A DNA stretch of 54,697 nucleotides from positions 1-54,697 of the IMG/VR virus record IMGVR_UViG_3300010401_000010; one strand, 5' to 3'. Source of the DNA: a virus. The position numbers and the translations under genes are program-made. Position 1 is the stretch's first letter; every line of letters begins with the position of its first letter. Below the pieces are notes generated by a model. That model was given only the letters and a program-made list of their open reading frames with translations. It did not search any database and was not told the DNA's origin. This document shows positions 42,307 to 50,469 of the stretch, one piece after another.

Positions 42307-43329
42307 ATGCCGCTCAGCCTGGAAGAGATCACCGACGGGGGCTTCGACTACCCCGAGAAGATCGAGGAGAATTTCGCCGCTATCCAGAGCTTCGTCAACT
42401 CACTCGCCCAGCAGGTCCTCGCCGCGAGCGGCGACGGCGCGAGCCTGATTCTCGACGTCTTCGACCGGCCCGGCCTGGTCGGCACGCACTCCTACGTCCT
42501 CGACCAGGACGCGTACGCTGGCGGGGCCGAGATCCTGATCGGCCGGCGGCCGGCGCCCAACATCCTCTTCGGGGAACTGAACGTCTCCGCCGCGTGGGGG
42601 ACCTTCGCGGGAGAGACGCAGAAGGTCCAGCAGAACGGCGACGTCACCCTGGACGCGGCGCCCTTTCTGGCGGGGCTGCCCAAGACCATCTATGTGGGTA
42701 TCGGATCGAGCGGAACAGCCCAGCTCTACGAAGACAACCTCGAGGCCGAGATCCTCTACATCTACTCGATGACCTGGAACGGGTTCAACCTCACCAACTT
42801 CAAGCGCCTCGGCCATTACCTCCCGGCCTACTCGCTCTTCCAGAGCATGGTGAAGCACGCCCAGGTCGTGCAGATCTCCGACTGGGAAACCCAGTGGACA
42901 GGGGACCTCGTGGCGGAGATGTCCCTGCCCCTCCACGGTGGACCGCTGGCGAACGAGATCGGCGTCAACCATGCCGTCGAGGTCATCGGCGGGTTCGTGG
43001 ATATCCCGCGCGCGGGCGCGGGACGCTTCCATTCGCCGAGCGCCACCGAGAACACCCTCGTGCTCAAGCTGATGGCCGCCGGCGTCAAGTGGAACCTCGA
43101 CCCCATCGAGATCGACGTGGCGAACTGCCCCGACCGCATCTACTTCCAGATCGACGAGGGTGCGGTGGGCGACGACCGGTTCGTCACCGACGTCGAGGAC
43201 TTCCGCCTCGAGCGGGTGTCCATCGGCGCCCACGTCGTCAGCGCCCGCGGGTACACCCTCGGGCTCTTCGTGCGACCGATCCTCGGCATGCCCATCCCGA
43301 AGGACAACGACTCTGTCGACCAGGTATAG
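42307..43329 (+). CDS. Virion-region hypothetical protein
   Basis: This 340-aa protein begins with a short helix (EITDGGFDYPEKIEENFAAI) as in tail-fibre attachment proteins. A long beta body follows with HSYVLDQDAYAGGAEILIG and FRLERVSIGAHVVSARGYTL. Strong site (aggag) upstream. It may be a second host-binding or capping protein; the role is inferred from place and shape. Confidence 0.45.
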   Translation: MPLSLEEITDGGFDYPEKIEENFAAIQSFVNSLAQQVLAASGDGASLILDVFDRPGLVGTHSYVLDQDAYAGGAEILIGRRPAPNILFGELNVSAAWGTFAGETQKVQQNGDVTLDAAPFLAGLPKTIYVGIGSSGTAQLYEDNLEAEILYIYSMTWNGFNLTNFKRLGHYLPAYSLFQSMVKHAQVVQISDWETQWTGDLVAEMSLPLHGGPLANEIGVNHAVEVIGGFVDIPRAGAGRFHSPSATENTLVLKLMAAGVKWNLDPIEIDVANCPDRIYFQIDEGAVGDDRFVTDVEDFRLERVSIGAHVVSARGYTLGLFVRPILGMPIPKDNDSVDQV

Positions 43330-43353
43330 AACTCGAATTGAAGGGAGACCCTC

Positions 43354-43830
43354 ATGGCTGCAGGAAAATGGAAGGTCTACGACAAGGCGAAAGTCCGTCT
43401 CGCGGACGGCACGTTCGACATGGACAACACGGGGCTCGGCCTCACGATGGCCCTGTTCCTGTCGACGTCGAACTGCGAGACGCTGGGCGTGGGCACGGGC
43501 GTGTACGGCGACCTCACGAACGAGCACGCCAACGGCAACGGCTACACGACCGGCGGCATCGCGCTGACCGGCGAGACCTGGACGAACTCGACCAGCACCA
43601 CGACGTTCGACTGTGACGATGTCACGTGGACGGCGTCGGGGGGCTCGATCGTGGCGCGGTTCGCCGTGATCTACTGCAACGCGACGGTCAACTCGATCGT
43701 CAAGCCGCTCCTCTGCGTCTCCCTGCTCGACACCACGCCGGCGAACGTCACGGCGACGGACGGGAACACGTTCAAGGTGGCGATCAACGCGAGCGGAGTC
43801 TTCACGCTCTCCGGAGCGACTTCGGACTAG
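43354..43830 (+). CDS. Small virion beta-sandwich protein
   Basis: This 158-aa protein with KWKVYDKAKVRLADGTFDMD, then ALFLSTSNCETL and NEHANGNGYTTGGIALTGET has the look of a common phage virion protein found near tail fibre genes. Thr/Gly-rich strands suggest a surface domain. Function unproven in the family. Confidence 0.55.
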   Translation: MAAGKWKVYDKAKVRLADGTFDMDNTGLGLTMALFLSTSNCETLGVGTGVYGDLTNEHANGNGYTTGGIALTGETWTNSTSTTTFDCDDVTWTASGGSIVARFAVIYCNATVNSIVKPLLCVSLLDTTPANVTATDGNTFKVAINASGVFTLSGATSD

Positions 43831-43844
43831 GAAAGGAGGCGACC

Positions 43845-44084
43845 GTGGCGATCGGCGGAATCCCCGAGGAGTTTGAACTCCACATCAAGTTCAACACCCG
43901 CACGAACGATTGCTTCGTGTCGGGGAAGCTCAAGAACAAGGAGCTGTGCTACCGGGCGCTGGAGCTGGCGAAGGACGTGCTCGATCAGCAGTACCGCAAG
44001 ATGGCGCGCGAGCTGGCCCAGCAGCCCGGGATCGTTCAGGCCGACGTCGAAGGGCTGAAGCGGATGTTGAGGAACGGCGGATAA
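43845..44084 (+). CDS. Small helical hypothetical protein
   Basis: This 79-aa GTG-started protein has a beta start (EEFELHIKFNTRTNDCFVSG) and a C-terminal helix (ELAKDVLDQQYRKMARELAQ). A strong site (gaaaggaggcgacc) decides the start. It lies between virion proteins; function unknown. Confidence 0.5.
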   Translation: MAIGGIPEEFELHIKFNTRTNDCFVSGKLKNKELCYRALELAKDVLDQQYRKMARELAQQPGIVQADVEGLKRMLRNGG

Positions 44085-44088
44085 GTAG

Positions 44089-46155
44089 ATGGCGCTGACA
44101 GGAACCGACCGAGGTCAAGGAACCCACAACACGAGCGCAACTTCCTTCGGATTTGCGCCAGGCTCCAACCTCACGGCGGCGGCCCTGGCGGTGCTCTGCG
44201 TGGCTGCCGACAACGCCCACTCTGGTGGCACGGCCATGACCATCACCGTCACCGACACCAAGAACAATACCTGGACCCGGCGGTGCTCCGCCCTGATTGA
44301 TCCCGGCGCGGCGAACGCCGGTCAAGAAGGAGCCATCTTCACGACGCCCCAGGACAACGGTACTCTGACGACCGGAGACACTATCACCGTCTCTTTCGGA
44401 TCTGACACTCCGACGGCAAAGACGTGGACGCTGATGGAAGTTACGGGCTCCGTCGGCGTGCCGGCATTCAAGGAGCAGAATGTCGGCACCAGTGGCACAG
44501 GCGGCACGTCGCCAACCATCACGACCACGAACAACGTCCGCAATGGACAAATGGTCATCGCTGCACTATTCCTGGAAGCAGGTACGACCGAGACGATCAC
44601 CCAGGACGGCGACACCACCAACGGCAGCTGGTCGACCCAGCAGACAGCTGAGATCGGATCGACGACTTCCGGCAGCAACATCGCGTCACAGCGCAAGGTG
44701 GTCACGGCGACAGCCACTCAGACGTACAACCCTACCCTTGGGATCGCAGGCGATCTCTGCCTGGCGTACATCACAGTCGGCGAAGACATCACGGTTACAG
44801 CCGGACTTGGGCAGCCGACGGTCACCGGCTTTGCTCCGACGGTAACGGTCACAAGCAATCAGACCGTCACGCCGGCGCTCGGGCAGCCGACGCTGGCCGG
44901 CCTCGCCCCCACGGCGCAGATCTCCGATAACAAAACATCGACACCCGGGCTCGGCCAGATTGCCGTCGACGGCTTCGCGCCGACGGTCCTCGTTTCGGTT
45001 ACGGCCTTCACGAGCGTCGGCCAGCCGGTGCTTACTGGATTTGCGCCTTCAGTCCAGATCTCGGACAATCAAGTTGCGACTCCGGGTCTCGGACAGCCGG
45101 TTCTTACCGGCCTCGCGCCGACCTTCCAGACTTCCGATAATCAAGCGGCGACACCAGCGCTCGGGTCCTTGGATCTGACCGGAGCCGCCCCGACGGTGCA
45201 GATCTCGGACAATCAAATGGCGGCGCCGGACGTCGGGGCCATGGCCGTCACGGGATTCAGCCCGACGATACTGATCTCCGTGACGGTGTTTTCGGACACG
45301 GGTGCGCTCGTCGTCACAGGCTTCGCGCCCACCGTAGAGATCTCCGACAATCAGGTTGCTGCCCCAGAACTCGGACAGCTGGCGCTGACGGGATTCCCTC
45401 CCGTCGTGGAGCTGCCGCTCGTTGTGAGCCCTGGGCTCGGGGATATCACATTCGCAGGGTTCTCTCCCACGATCGAGATCTCGGAAGGCTTCAGTCCTGG
45501 CACGGGCGAGCTGAGTCTGACCGGCTTCTCTCCCACCGTCGAACTTCCTGTCGTAGCGACGCCTAGCCTCGGCGCGGTGACTATCACGGGGTTCGCTCCT
45601 TCCGTCCTTATCTCGGTTACGGCAACAGCCGGCACCGGAGCTCTCAGTCTCACGGGCTTGGCACCAGCTGTCCGGATCTCGGTGACGGCAAGTCCGGATT
45701 CCGGAACAATCGATCTGCAAGGCTTCGCACCCTCCGTGGTTGTCACCAACAATGCACTCGTCGCGCCGGGGAACGGCGACGTCTTGTTGACCGGCTACGC
45801 ACCAACAGTCACGGGGTCCACCTCACCTCCGGTAGAGGAAGGCGTCATTGAGCAGTTCGGTGGCGCCAGATTTGAGCCTGTAGATCTCCAAGGCTCTGAG
45901 GTATTCGTGAGGGTCAAGCAGCGACAGGAGACCAACAGCTTCCGGGTGCAACTCGCCCGAGAGGACGGAGTGCCTCTTCCCCTTAGAGGCGCAGCGGTGT
46001 CATTGCTCTGTGATGGCAAGGAGTATCCCGTTCGCTCCGTGAGAAACGGTGCGGTGACGTTCACGTGCCCGGAGGTTAGCAAACGAACTTTGATCCGGGT
46101 CGCACGGCATGGCAGGCCGTTGCTGATGGTTCCTCTTGAAAACCTGTTGCGCTAG
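44089..46155 (+). CDS. Virion protein with fifteen 22-24-residue repeats
   Basis: This 688-aa protein has a beta-rich N-terminal domain (residues 1-235) and about fifteen tandem repeats (residues 237-580) of the form LGQ-x-x-LTGFAPTV-x-ISDN. The C-terminal domain of about 100 residues contains FRVQLAREDGVPLPLRGAAV. The regular repeat of a TGFAPTV core suggests a long fibrous beta solenoid or flexible stalk. Codon use looks more AT-tolerant than that of its neighbours. It is probably a host-contact or capsid fibre; no named family. Confidence 0.55.
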   Translation: MALTGTDRGQGTHNTSATSFGFAPGSNLTAAALAVLCVAADNAHSGGTAMTITVTDTKNNTWTRRCSALIDPGAANAGQEGAIFTTPQDNGTLTTGDTITVSFGSDTPTAKTWTLMEVTGSVGVPAFKEQNVGTSGTGGTSPTITTTNNVRNGQMVIAALFLEAGTTETITQDGDTTNGSWSTQQTAEIGSTTSGSNIASQRKVVTATATQTYNPTLGIAGDLCLAYITVGEDITVTAGLGQPTVTGFAPTVTVTSNQTVTPALGQPTLAGLAPTAQISDNKTSTPGLGQIAVDGFAPTVLVSVTAFTSVGQPVLTGFAPSVQISDNQVATPGLGQPVLTGLAPTFQTSDNQAATPALGSLDLTGAAPTVQISDNQMAAPDVGAMAVTGFSPTILISVTVFSDTGALVVTGFAPTVEISDNQVAAPELGQLALTGFPPVVELPLVVSPGLGDITFAGFSPTIEISEGFSPGTGELSLTGFSPTVELPVVATPSLGAVTITGFAPSVLISVTATAGTGALSLTGLAPAVRISVTASPDSGTIDLQGFAPSVVVTNNALVAPGNGDVLLTGYAPTVTGSTSPPVEEGVIEQFGGARFEPVDLQGSEVFVRVKQRQETNSFRVQLAREDGVPLPLRGAAVSLLCDGKEYPVRSVRNGAVTFTCPEVSKRTLIRVARHGRPLLMVPLENLLR

Positions 46156-46187
46156 AACTTCGACGACCGGGGGGATGGGAGAGAGAG

Positions 46188-46619
46188 ATGCAGACCGCGG
46201 ATTTGCTTCGCGCGGCCGCCCAGGCACTAGGGGTCACGACGGCCAAGCTCGACGAGGTCCTCCTGTGGCAGCGGCATCTCGCCCAGGAGCAGAAGCTCCA
46301 GGGAGAGCGCATCGCCAAGCTCGAGAAGGGGGAGGAGTGGACCGGCGAAGAGCGGCGCAACGTGCGCGAGCGGCTGAAGACCGGAGACCACACCTTCGAT
46401 GCGATCAAGGAGATCGCGGTCGACGCCAAGAAGACGGCCGATAGCGCCAAGCTCATGCTGGCCGAGGTGCTCAAGCGCCGGGCCTCCGACGGCACCCGAG
46501 TCCGCTCGAAGTGGTTGGAGTTTCTCAAGCTGGCCGCGCCGTACATCTGGGCGACTCTGTCGGCGGCTGGATCCTGGATCGCAGCCAAGTTCACGTATAC
46601 GGGGGGAGGACATCCCTAA
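46188..46619 (+). CDS. XhlA-like holin/membrane protein
   Basis: This 143-aa protein has a coiled-coil N-terminal part (KLDEVLLWQRHLAQEQKLQG and KLEKGEEWTGEERRN) and ends in one membrane span (WLEFLKLAAPYIWATLSAAG). The order coiled coil then C-terminal span fits XhlA-type proteins that help host lysis. It is placed after the virion genes, where lysis genes are usual. The next gene starts on its stop (TAATG). Confidence 0.5.
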   Translation: MQTADLLRAAAQALGVTTAKLDEVLLWQRHLAQEQKLQGERIAKLEKGEEWTGEERRNVRERLKTGDHTFDAIKEIAVDAKKTADSAKLMLAEVLKRRASDGTRVRSKWLEFLKLAAPYIWATLSAAGSWIAAKFTYTGGGHP

Positions 46620-47092
46620 TGGCCACAACGCGCCTGCTTCGGCCCGACGCGGTTCTGCTCGTGGAAGATCACGAACAGACGCGGGCCACCTACAAGGAGT
46701 GGGTCGAGTCCGCGGGCTTCGTGGTCATTGAGGCATCCACCAAGGCGATGGCGCTGATGCACCTCGACCGCCTGGACCTCTCGGCGATCGTGCTCGACCT
46801 GATCCTCCCGAACGGCCACGGCCGCGAGGTCGTGGACACGCTGGTCGCCAAGCGCGACGACGTGCCAGTGGTGGTCGTGACGGGCTTCCCGGATCCGCCG
46901 GTCTTCGGCTTCCCGGTGACCTGCGTCCTTCGAAAGCCTTTCCCGCGCGGCATGCTGCTCAACGCGGTGAACGCCGCGGCCGAGACCGGCAGAAGTCTCC
47001 GATCGATTCAGCGGTCCACCAGGGTGCTCCACGAGAGGTGCAATCGTCCCCTCCCAGAGCTCCCGCCCGAAAGCCCGAAGCAAGCTCAATAG
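46619..47092 (+). CDS. CheY-like response regulator receiver protein
   Basis: This 157-aa single receiver domain has all key sites: the acidic pair E16-D17, the phosphoacceptor D60 in AIVLDLILPNGHG, T88 in VVVVTGFPDPP and K106 in LRKPFP. Residues 125-157 form a short basic and Pro-rich tail without a DNA-binding domain. It overlaps the membrane protein stop and sits before a lipoprotein at the end of the late operon. Phages seldom carry receiver domains. It may tap a host histidine kinase to time lysis or alter behaviour, which is inference. Confidence 0.88.
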   Translation: MATTRLLRPDAVLLVEDHEQTRATYKEWVESAGFVVIEASTKAMALMHLDRLDLSAIVLDLILPNGHGREVVDTLVAKRDDVPVVVVTGFPDPPVFGFPVTCVLRKPFPRGMLLNAVNAAAETGRSLRSIQRSTRVLHERCNRPLPELPPESPKQAQ

Positions 47093-47114
47093 AACTTTTT
47101 TGGAGAGTGCAGGT

Positions 47115-47810
47115 ATGGGGAAGAAAGTGGGATGGGCGCTCGTAGGGGCGCTGGTGCTGTTGTTCATGGTCTCCTTCGCCATGGGGTGCAGTCCGCCCGT
47201 GAAGGAGGAGGACAAGCAGCTGGTCGACCAGCAGGAGCAGATCGCCGATCTGCAGGACGCCGAGCTGGTCCGCATCGAGCAGGCGGTGCAGGAGGATCCG
47301 GAGCTCGCCGAGAAGGTCGCTCCCAACCTTCTGGCGATGCGACAGCGAAACAGCGACTCGCGCGAGCACGCGAAGCAACTGAAGGCGAATCTGGGGGCGC
47401 CCACAAAGCGAGTGCCCTACACGCCCGAGAGCGCGAAGAGGCTGCGCGACGATTCTGCAAAGGCCCATGAGGGAGGCTTCTGGAAAGGGCTGGGCGCCGG
47501 CGCCCTGGCCACCGGACTCCTCGTCATCGGACTGGCCCGAAAGTTCGGGAGATTCATCCCGGGCGTGGGGTCAGTGATCACGGCGTTCGACAGTACCCTC
47601 GGAGCCGTCGAGGAGTGGATGCAGGAACAGAAGGATGCTGGAAAGCCGGAGCTGGCCGCAAGCCTGGCTACAAAGCTGGGCGACAGCCACTACGAGGCCG
47701 GCGTCCAGCCCGTCGTCGAATCGGCTCTCGACAAGGTGAAGGAGAAGATGGGCTACGAGCTGAAAGCTCCGTCACCTCCTCCTCCCGCCGCTCCTGCTCC
47801 GGCGGTTTAA
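47115..47810 (+). CDS. Lipoprotein with a second membrane-type segment
   Basis: This 231-aa protein has a signal (VGWALVGALVLLFMVSF) ending in AMGC, a plausible lipobox with Cys at 25. A soluble coiled-coil part follows (EEDKQLVDQQEQIADLQDAE), then a second hydrophobic segment (WKGLGAGALATGLLVIGLAR), and it ends in a Pro/Ala-rich tail. The form could suit a spanin or envelope-bound partner of the lysis genes; a moron surface lipoprotein is the alternative. Start ATG 47115 follows ggagagtgcaggt. Confidence 0.55.
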   Translation: MGKKVGWALVGALVLLFMVSFAMGCSPPVKEEDKQLVDQQEQIADLQDAELVRIEQAVQEDPELAEKVAPNLLAMRQRNSDSREHAKQLKANLGAPTKRVPYTPESAKRLRDDSAKAHEGGFWKGLGAGALATGLLVIGLARKFGRFIPGVGSVITAFDSTLGAVEEWMQEQKDAGKPELAASLATKLGDSHYEAGVQPVVESALDKVKEKMGYELKAPSPPPPAAPAPAV

Positions 47811-47849
47811 AACAGCGCCACCGGTCCCGCCTCCGACGGGACCTCTTCG

Positions 47850-47883
47850 GGCCTCTCCGCTCCGCCGGCGGGGAGGCCTTTTT
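47850..47883 (+). terminator. Rho-independent terminator of the late operon
   Basis: GGCCTCTCCGC (47850-47860) pairs with GCGGGGAGGCC (47868-47878), with one G-U, and is followed at once by five T (47879-47883). It closes the + strand late unit 40 bases after the lipoprotein gene and overlaps the end of the convergent gene. Confidence 0.85.
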
Positions 47884-48268
47884 ATTTCCGGTCGACGAAG
47901 TGGAGCGGCCAGCGCGGCGCGTCGTCCAGTGGGATGTCGTCGAGCAGGACCTCCATCGTGTACAGTCCCGGCCGGTCGATCGAGACGAACCCCTCGATGA
48001 TCGCCTTCCCCTGTCGGCCCGGCTCGGCCGCCGGAAGATGGCCAGTCGTCTCGTCGATCGTGCGGCCGTCTTCAGACACGATTCTAAAGGTGACCTGGTG
48101 CGATTGCGCCTCGCCCTCAAGTGGCGCGATCGCCAGCAGGACCGAGAGGGGAATGCCGACCCCCGGCCCGTTCCAGGGGATCTCATCCAGGTAGACGTTC
48201 ATCGGCGATATCGGGGCGCCGCGGAGGTGAAGGATTCGCTCACAGGCGACGAGCCAGGTCACACGCAC
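47882..48268 (-). CDS. DUF6941-like protein
   Basis: This 128-aa beta-rich protein starts RVTWLVACERILHLRGAPIS. It continues MNVYLDEIPW and HQVTFRIVSEDGRTIDETTG, then IDRPGLYTMEVLLDD. This follows the pattern of DUF6941 proteins, which look like an immunoglobulin-type fold and have no proven role. The GTG start has no clear ribosome-binding site, and an extended -10-like TGCTACAT lies about 15 bases upstream, so the message may be nearly leaderless. It ends in the shared terminator. Confidence 0.5.
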   Translation of the reverse strand: MRVTWLVACERILHLRGAPISPMNVYLDEIPWNGPGVGIPLSVLLAIAPLEGEAQSHQVTFRIVSEDGRTIDETTGHLPAAEPGRQGKAIIEGFVSIDRPGLYTMEVLLDDIPLDDAPRWPLHFVDRK

Positions 48269-48325
48269 GCGAATGTTTCGGCGTATGTAGCAACCTGGCT
48301 TTGGCGATTCGGATATTACTTTTTG

Positions 48326-49243
48326 CTACTTCGCCTCGAAGCTGCCGTTCTTGAGGATCTCCCGGCCTTCCACAACGAAGGACATGTCGTCGACGAAGAC
48401 GCGCCCCTGTCGGGATCCCCGATTGAAGCCGAATCTGAGCTTCGCGGCCTTCTCGGGAACAACGCCTTCAACCTCCAGCTTCGACCAGATCGGGCGGTCG
48501 ATCATGGCGTGCGGCCCGGTGGAGGATAGGACCTTGTCGCCCACGTCCAGGAACGCGATGCACATCAGGTCGGCGCCCTTCTCTGTTCCATCGGTAAGGA
48601 CCCAGCACGACGCCTTATACTTCTGCCCGACCGCGACAGGAATGTCATCGGTGCGGAACCAGGCCATACCGCTCGCCCCGGGATCCGCAGGCGGGATCAG
48701 CTTAATTGCAACCGTACCCGACCGGACAAACTCGGAATCGATGCCCGCGTTGCATTTCGCGTTCAGCGGGAACCAGCCCTTCGCAGGGTAGGGACCAAGG
48801 TTGGCCGAGGGCTTACCAGTCCGCTGAATCGCAAGGACCCGCTCGCGGGTCTTGTCCTTCCAGACCGGATCCGTGAGCTTCGGCCATGCCTCGCCAAAGT
48901 GAAAGAGGGCGCGCTCCCGCAGCCTGGGGCCGAGCTGCTTGTTCGGCTTCTCCAGGAGGAGCCAGAGATCCGCCACCTCGATTGAGAAGAGGGCGCTCTC
49001 CTTCGGTTCGAGATCCTTCCGCGCGACGTGGGCGAACCCGTCGTCGCCCCCCTTGGCCATGAATGGAAGACCCTCGGCCCAGTTTCCTGCCACGAAGCAC
49101 AGGTGCTTCCCCAGCGCCAGGTTCGCCGCGGCGTCGTCCGGCGTCTTCTCGACCGCCAGGCGCAGCTGCTCGCCCTTCTTCTTCTCCGCCGGCGAAAGGT
49201 CCTGGGGACCGAGCAGCAGGGCGAGCGCGAGTGTCATGACCAT
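48326..49243 (-). CDS. Secreted planctomycete-type protein (cargo)
   Basis: This 305-aa protein has a signal (VMTLALALLLG). Residues 15-125 contain NLALGKHLCFVAGNWAEGLP and MAKGGDDGFAHVARKDLEP, a layout I know from planctomycete exported proteins. The C-terminal half (SGTVAIKLIPPADPGASGMA, GRVFVDDMSFVVEGREILKN) resembles a carbohydrate-binding jelly roll. ATG 49243 follows ggaggccatt. It is likely host-derived cargo expressed in the lysogen. The family link is from memory. Confidence 0.6.
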   Translation of the reverse strand: MVMTLALALLLGPQDLSPAEKKKGEQLRLAVEKTPDDAAANLALGKHLCFVAGNWAEGLPFMAKGGDDGFAHVARKDLEPKESALFSIEVADLWLLLEKPNKQLGPRLRERALFHFGEAWPKLTDPVWKDKTRERVLAIQRTGKPSANLGPYPAKGWFPLNAKCNAGIDSEFVRSGTVAIKLIPPADPGASGMAWFRTDDIPVAVGQKYKASCWVLTDGTEKGADLMCIAFLDVGDKVLSSTGPHAMIDRPIWSKLEVEGVVPEKAAKLRFGFNRGSRQGRVFVDDMSFVVEGREILKNGSFEAK

Positions 49244-49264
49244 AATGGCCTCCTGGGTTCTTGG

Positions 49265-49273
49265 ACTATAGCA
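49265..49273 (-). promoter_or_regulatory. Extended -10 promoter for the secreted cargo gene
   Basis: TGCTATAGT on the minus strand is a good extended -10 element, about 22 bases before the ATG of the cargo gene and 13 bases past the integrase stop. A near -35 is not seen, which extended -10 promoters do not need. The gene could also be read through from the integrase. Confidence 0.45.
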
Positions 49274-49286
49274 CAAGTTCAACGTT

Positions 49287-50288
49287 TCATGGATTGCGCC
49301 TGGCGCGGGGGTGGGTCCGGCGGAGCTCGGCCTTGAGTCGGTCCTGGGCGACGTGGGTATAGATCTCGGTGCTGGCCAGCACCCCGTGACGAAGGAACTC
49401 CTGAACGGCCCGAAGATCCATCCCGCGATTCAGCAGGTGCGTCGCGGCGCTGTGCCTGAACATGTGGGGGTGCGCGGGGCCCGAGACGCCGGCGCGGGCC
49501 GCGGTGTCGTGGACCATCTTCCAGAGCGGGTAGTATGAAAGCCGCTGACCGAGCGACGAGACGAAGAGGGCCTGCTCGTGCTCCCGACCGCGAGCGGCCA
49601 GGATCTCGGTGCGCTCCGGCAGCCAGGCCCGGACCGCCTTCACCGCCTCCTCGGTGAAATGCAGCAGGCCCTCCTGCCCGCCCTTTCCCCTCACCTTCGC
49701 CGTGCCGTCGTCCAGGTTCAGCCACTCCATATTGATGCCGCGAACCTCGTCCTGCCGAGCGCCCGAAGCGTAGAGGACCTCCAAGATGGCCCGGTCGCGC
49801 GCGGTCCGACCAGCGGCAAGGATCTTCTCGACCTGAGGTTCCGTCCAGAATTCTGGGAGCGGTCGATCGACGTGGATGGGTTCGAGATCGTCAGCCGGGT
49901 TGTGATCCACCTTGCCCTCCCGTTTTAGCCAGTGGTACAGCGACGTGATGGCGACGATGCAGTCCTTGATCGTCTTCGGCTTCTTCTCCTCCTGATGCAT
50001 GTGGACCATCCAGGCTTCGAGGAACCGGAAGGTCACGGTGAAGGGGTTCTGCTTGCGAAAGCTCAGATAGCGGAAGAAGGTCTTGAAGTGCCCGGTATAG
50101 ACTCTGACTGTGTTAGGTTTGAAATTCCGAAGCACCGTCGCGTAGAGAATCCAGCCGCGTGTCAGATCGTCTGCCACGGCGGCGGTCTCTGTTCCGCCTG
50201 CCACTAATTCCCAGCCGCTGCCCGCTGCCCTATTTCCCCTCGCGGGCCCAACCTCTCGCCTTGTCCCCCGGGCACCCTCCTCGTTCAC
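49287..50288 (-). CDS. int: Tyrosine recombinase / phage integrase (XerC/D-like)
   Basis: This 333-aa enzyme should integrate the circular genome at a host site. The N-terminal SAM-like domain spans residues 40-140. The catalytic set is complete: R178 (ASGARQDE), K202 (VRGKGG), H275-x2-R278 (HMFRHSA), H301 and the nucleophile Y310 (TEIYTHV). The first 36 residues are low-complexity and the GTG start has a poor site, so a later GTG may be the real one. No excisionase is recognised nearby. Confidence 0.9.
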   Translation of the reverse strand: MNEEGARGTRREVGPARGNRAAGSGWELVAGGTETAAVADDLTRGWILYATVLRNFKPNTVRVYTGHFKTFFRYLSFRKQNPFTVTFRFLEAWMVHMHQEEKKPKTIKDCIVAITSLYHWLKREGKVDHNPADDLEPIHVDRPLPEFWTEPQVEKILAAGRTARDRAILEVLYASGARQDEVRGINMEWLNLDDGTAKVRGKGGQEGLLHFTEEAVKAVRAWLPERTEILAARGREHEQALFVSSLGQRLSYYPLWKMVHDTAARAGVSGPAHPHMFRHSAATHLLNRGMDLRAVQEFLRHGVLASTEIYTHVAQDRLKAELRRTHPRARRNP

Positions 50289-50434
50289 GCCGAATGTTTC
50301 GGCCCGGTCGCAGGGTGCCTTTCCCTTGGGGGTTTAGGCGTCGCGGAGTCTTCGGTCAGGGGAGAGGGTACCAACGCAATTTGAACAGGTCAAAGATTTT
50401 CTACGCAAAAAAATAGCACTCGCTCCAATATTTA
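50289..50434. other. Non-coding control and possible attP region
   Basis: No gene is supported here. The part next to the integrase is GC-rich; 50380-50434 is AT-rich. TTTGA-acagg-TCAAA (50380-50394) is a short inverted repeat that could be an operator. Phage attachment sites normally lie beside the integrase, so attP is probably within this gap, but its core cannot be seen from one sequence. Confidence 0.4.
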
Positions 50435-50464
50435 TTGACACATTTTCTAGAATTGTGCTACTAA
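50435..50464 (+). promoter_or_regulatory. Early rightward promoter
   Basis: A perfect -35 TTGACA (50435-50440), an 18-base spacer with TGC just before the -10, and TACTAA (50459-50464) form an extended sigma-70 promoter in an AT-rich patch. The predicted start near 50471 is where the first stem of the folded leader begins. Confidence 0.75.
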
Positions 50465-50469
50465 GACTA

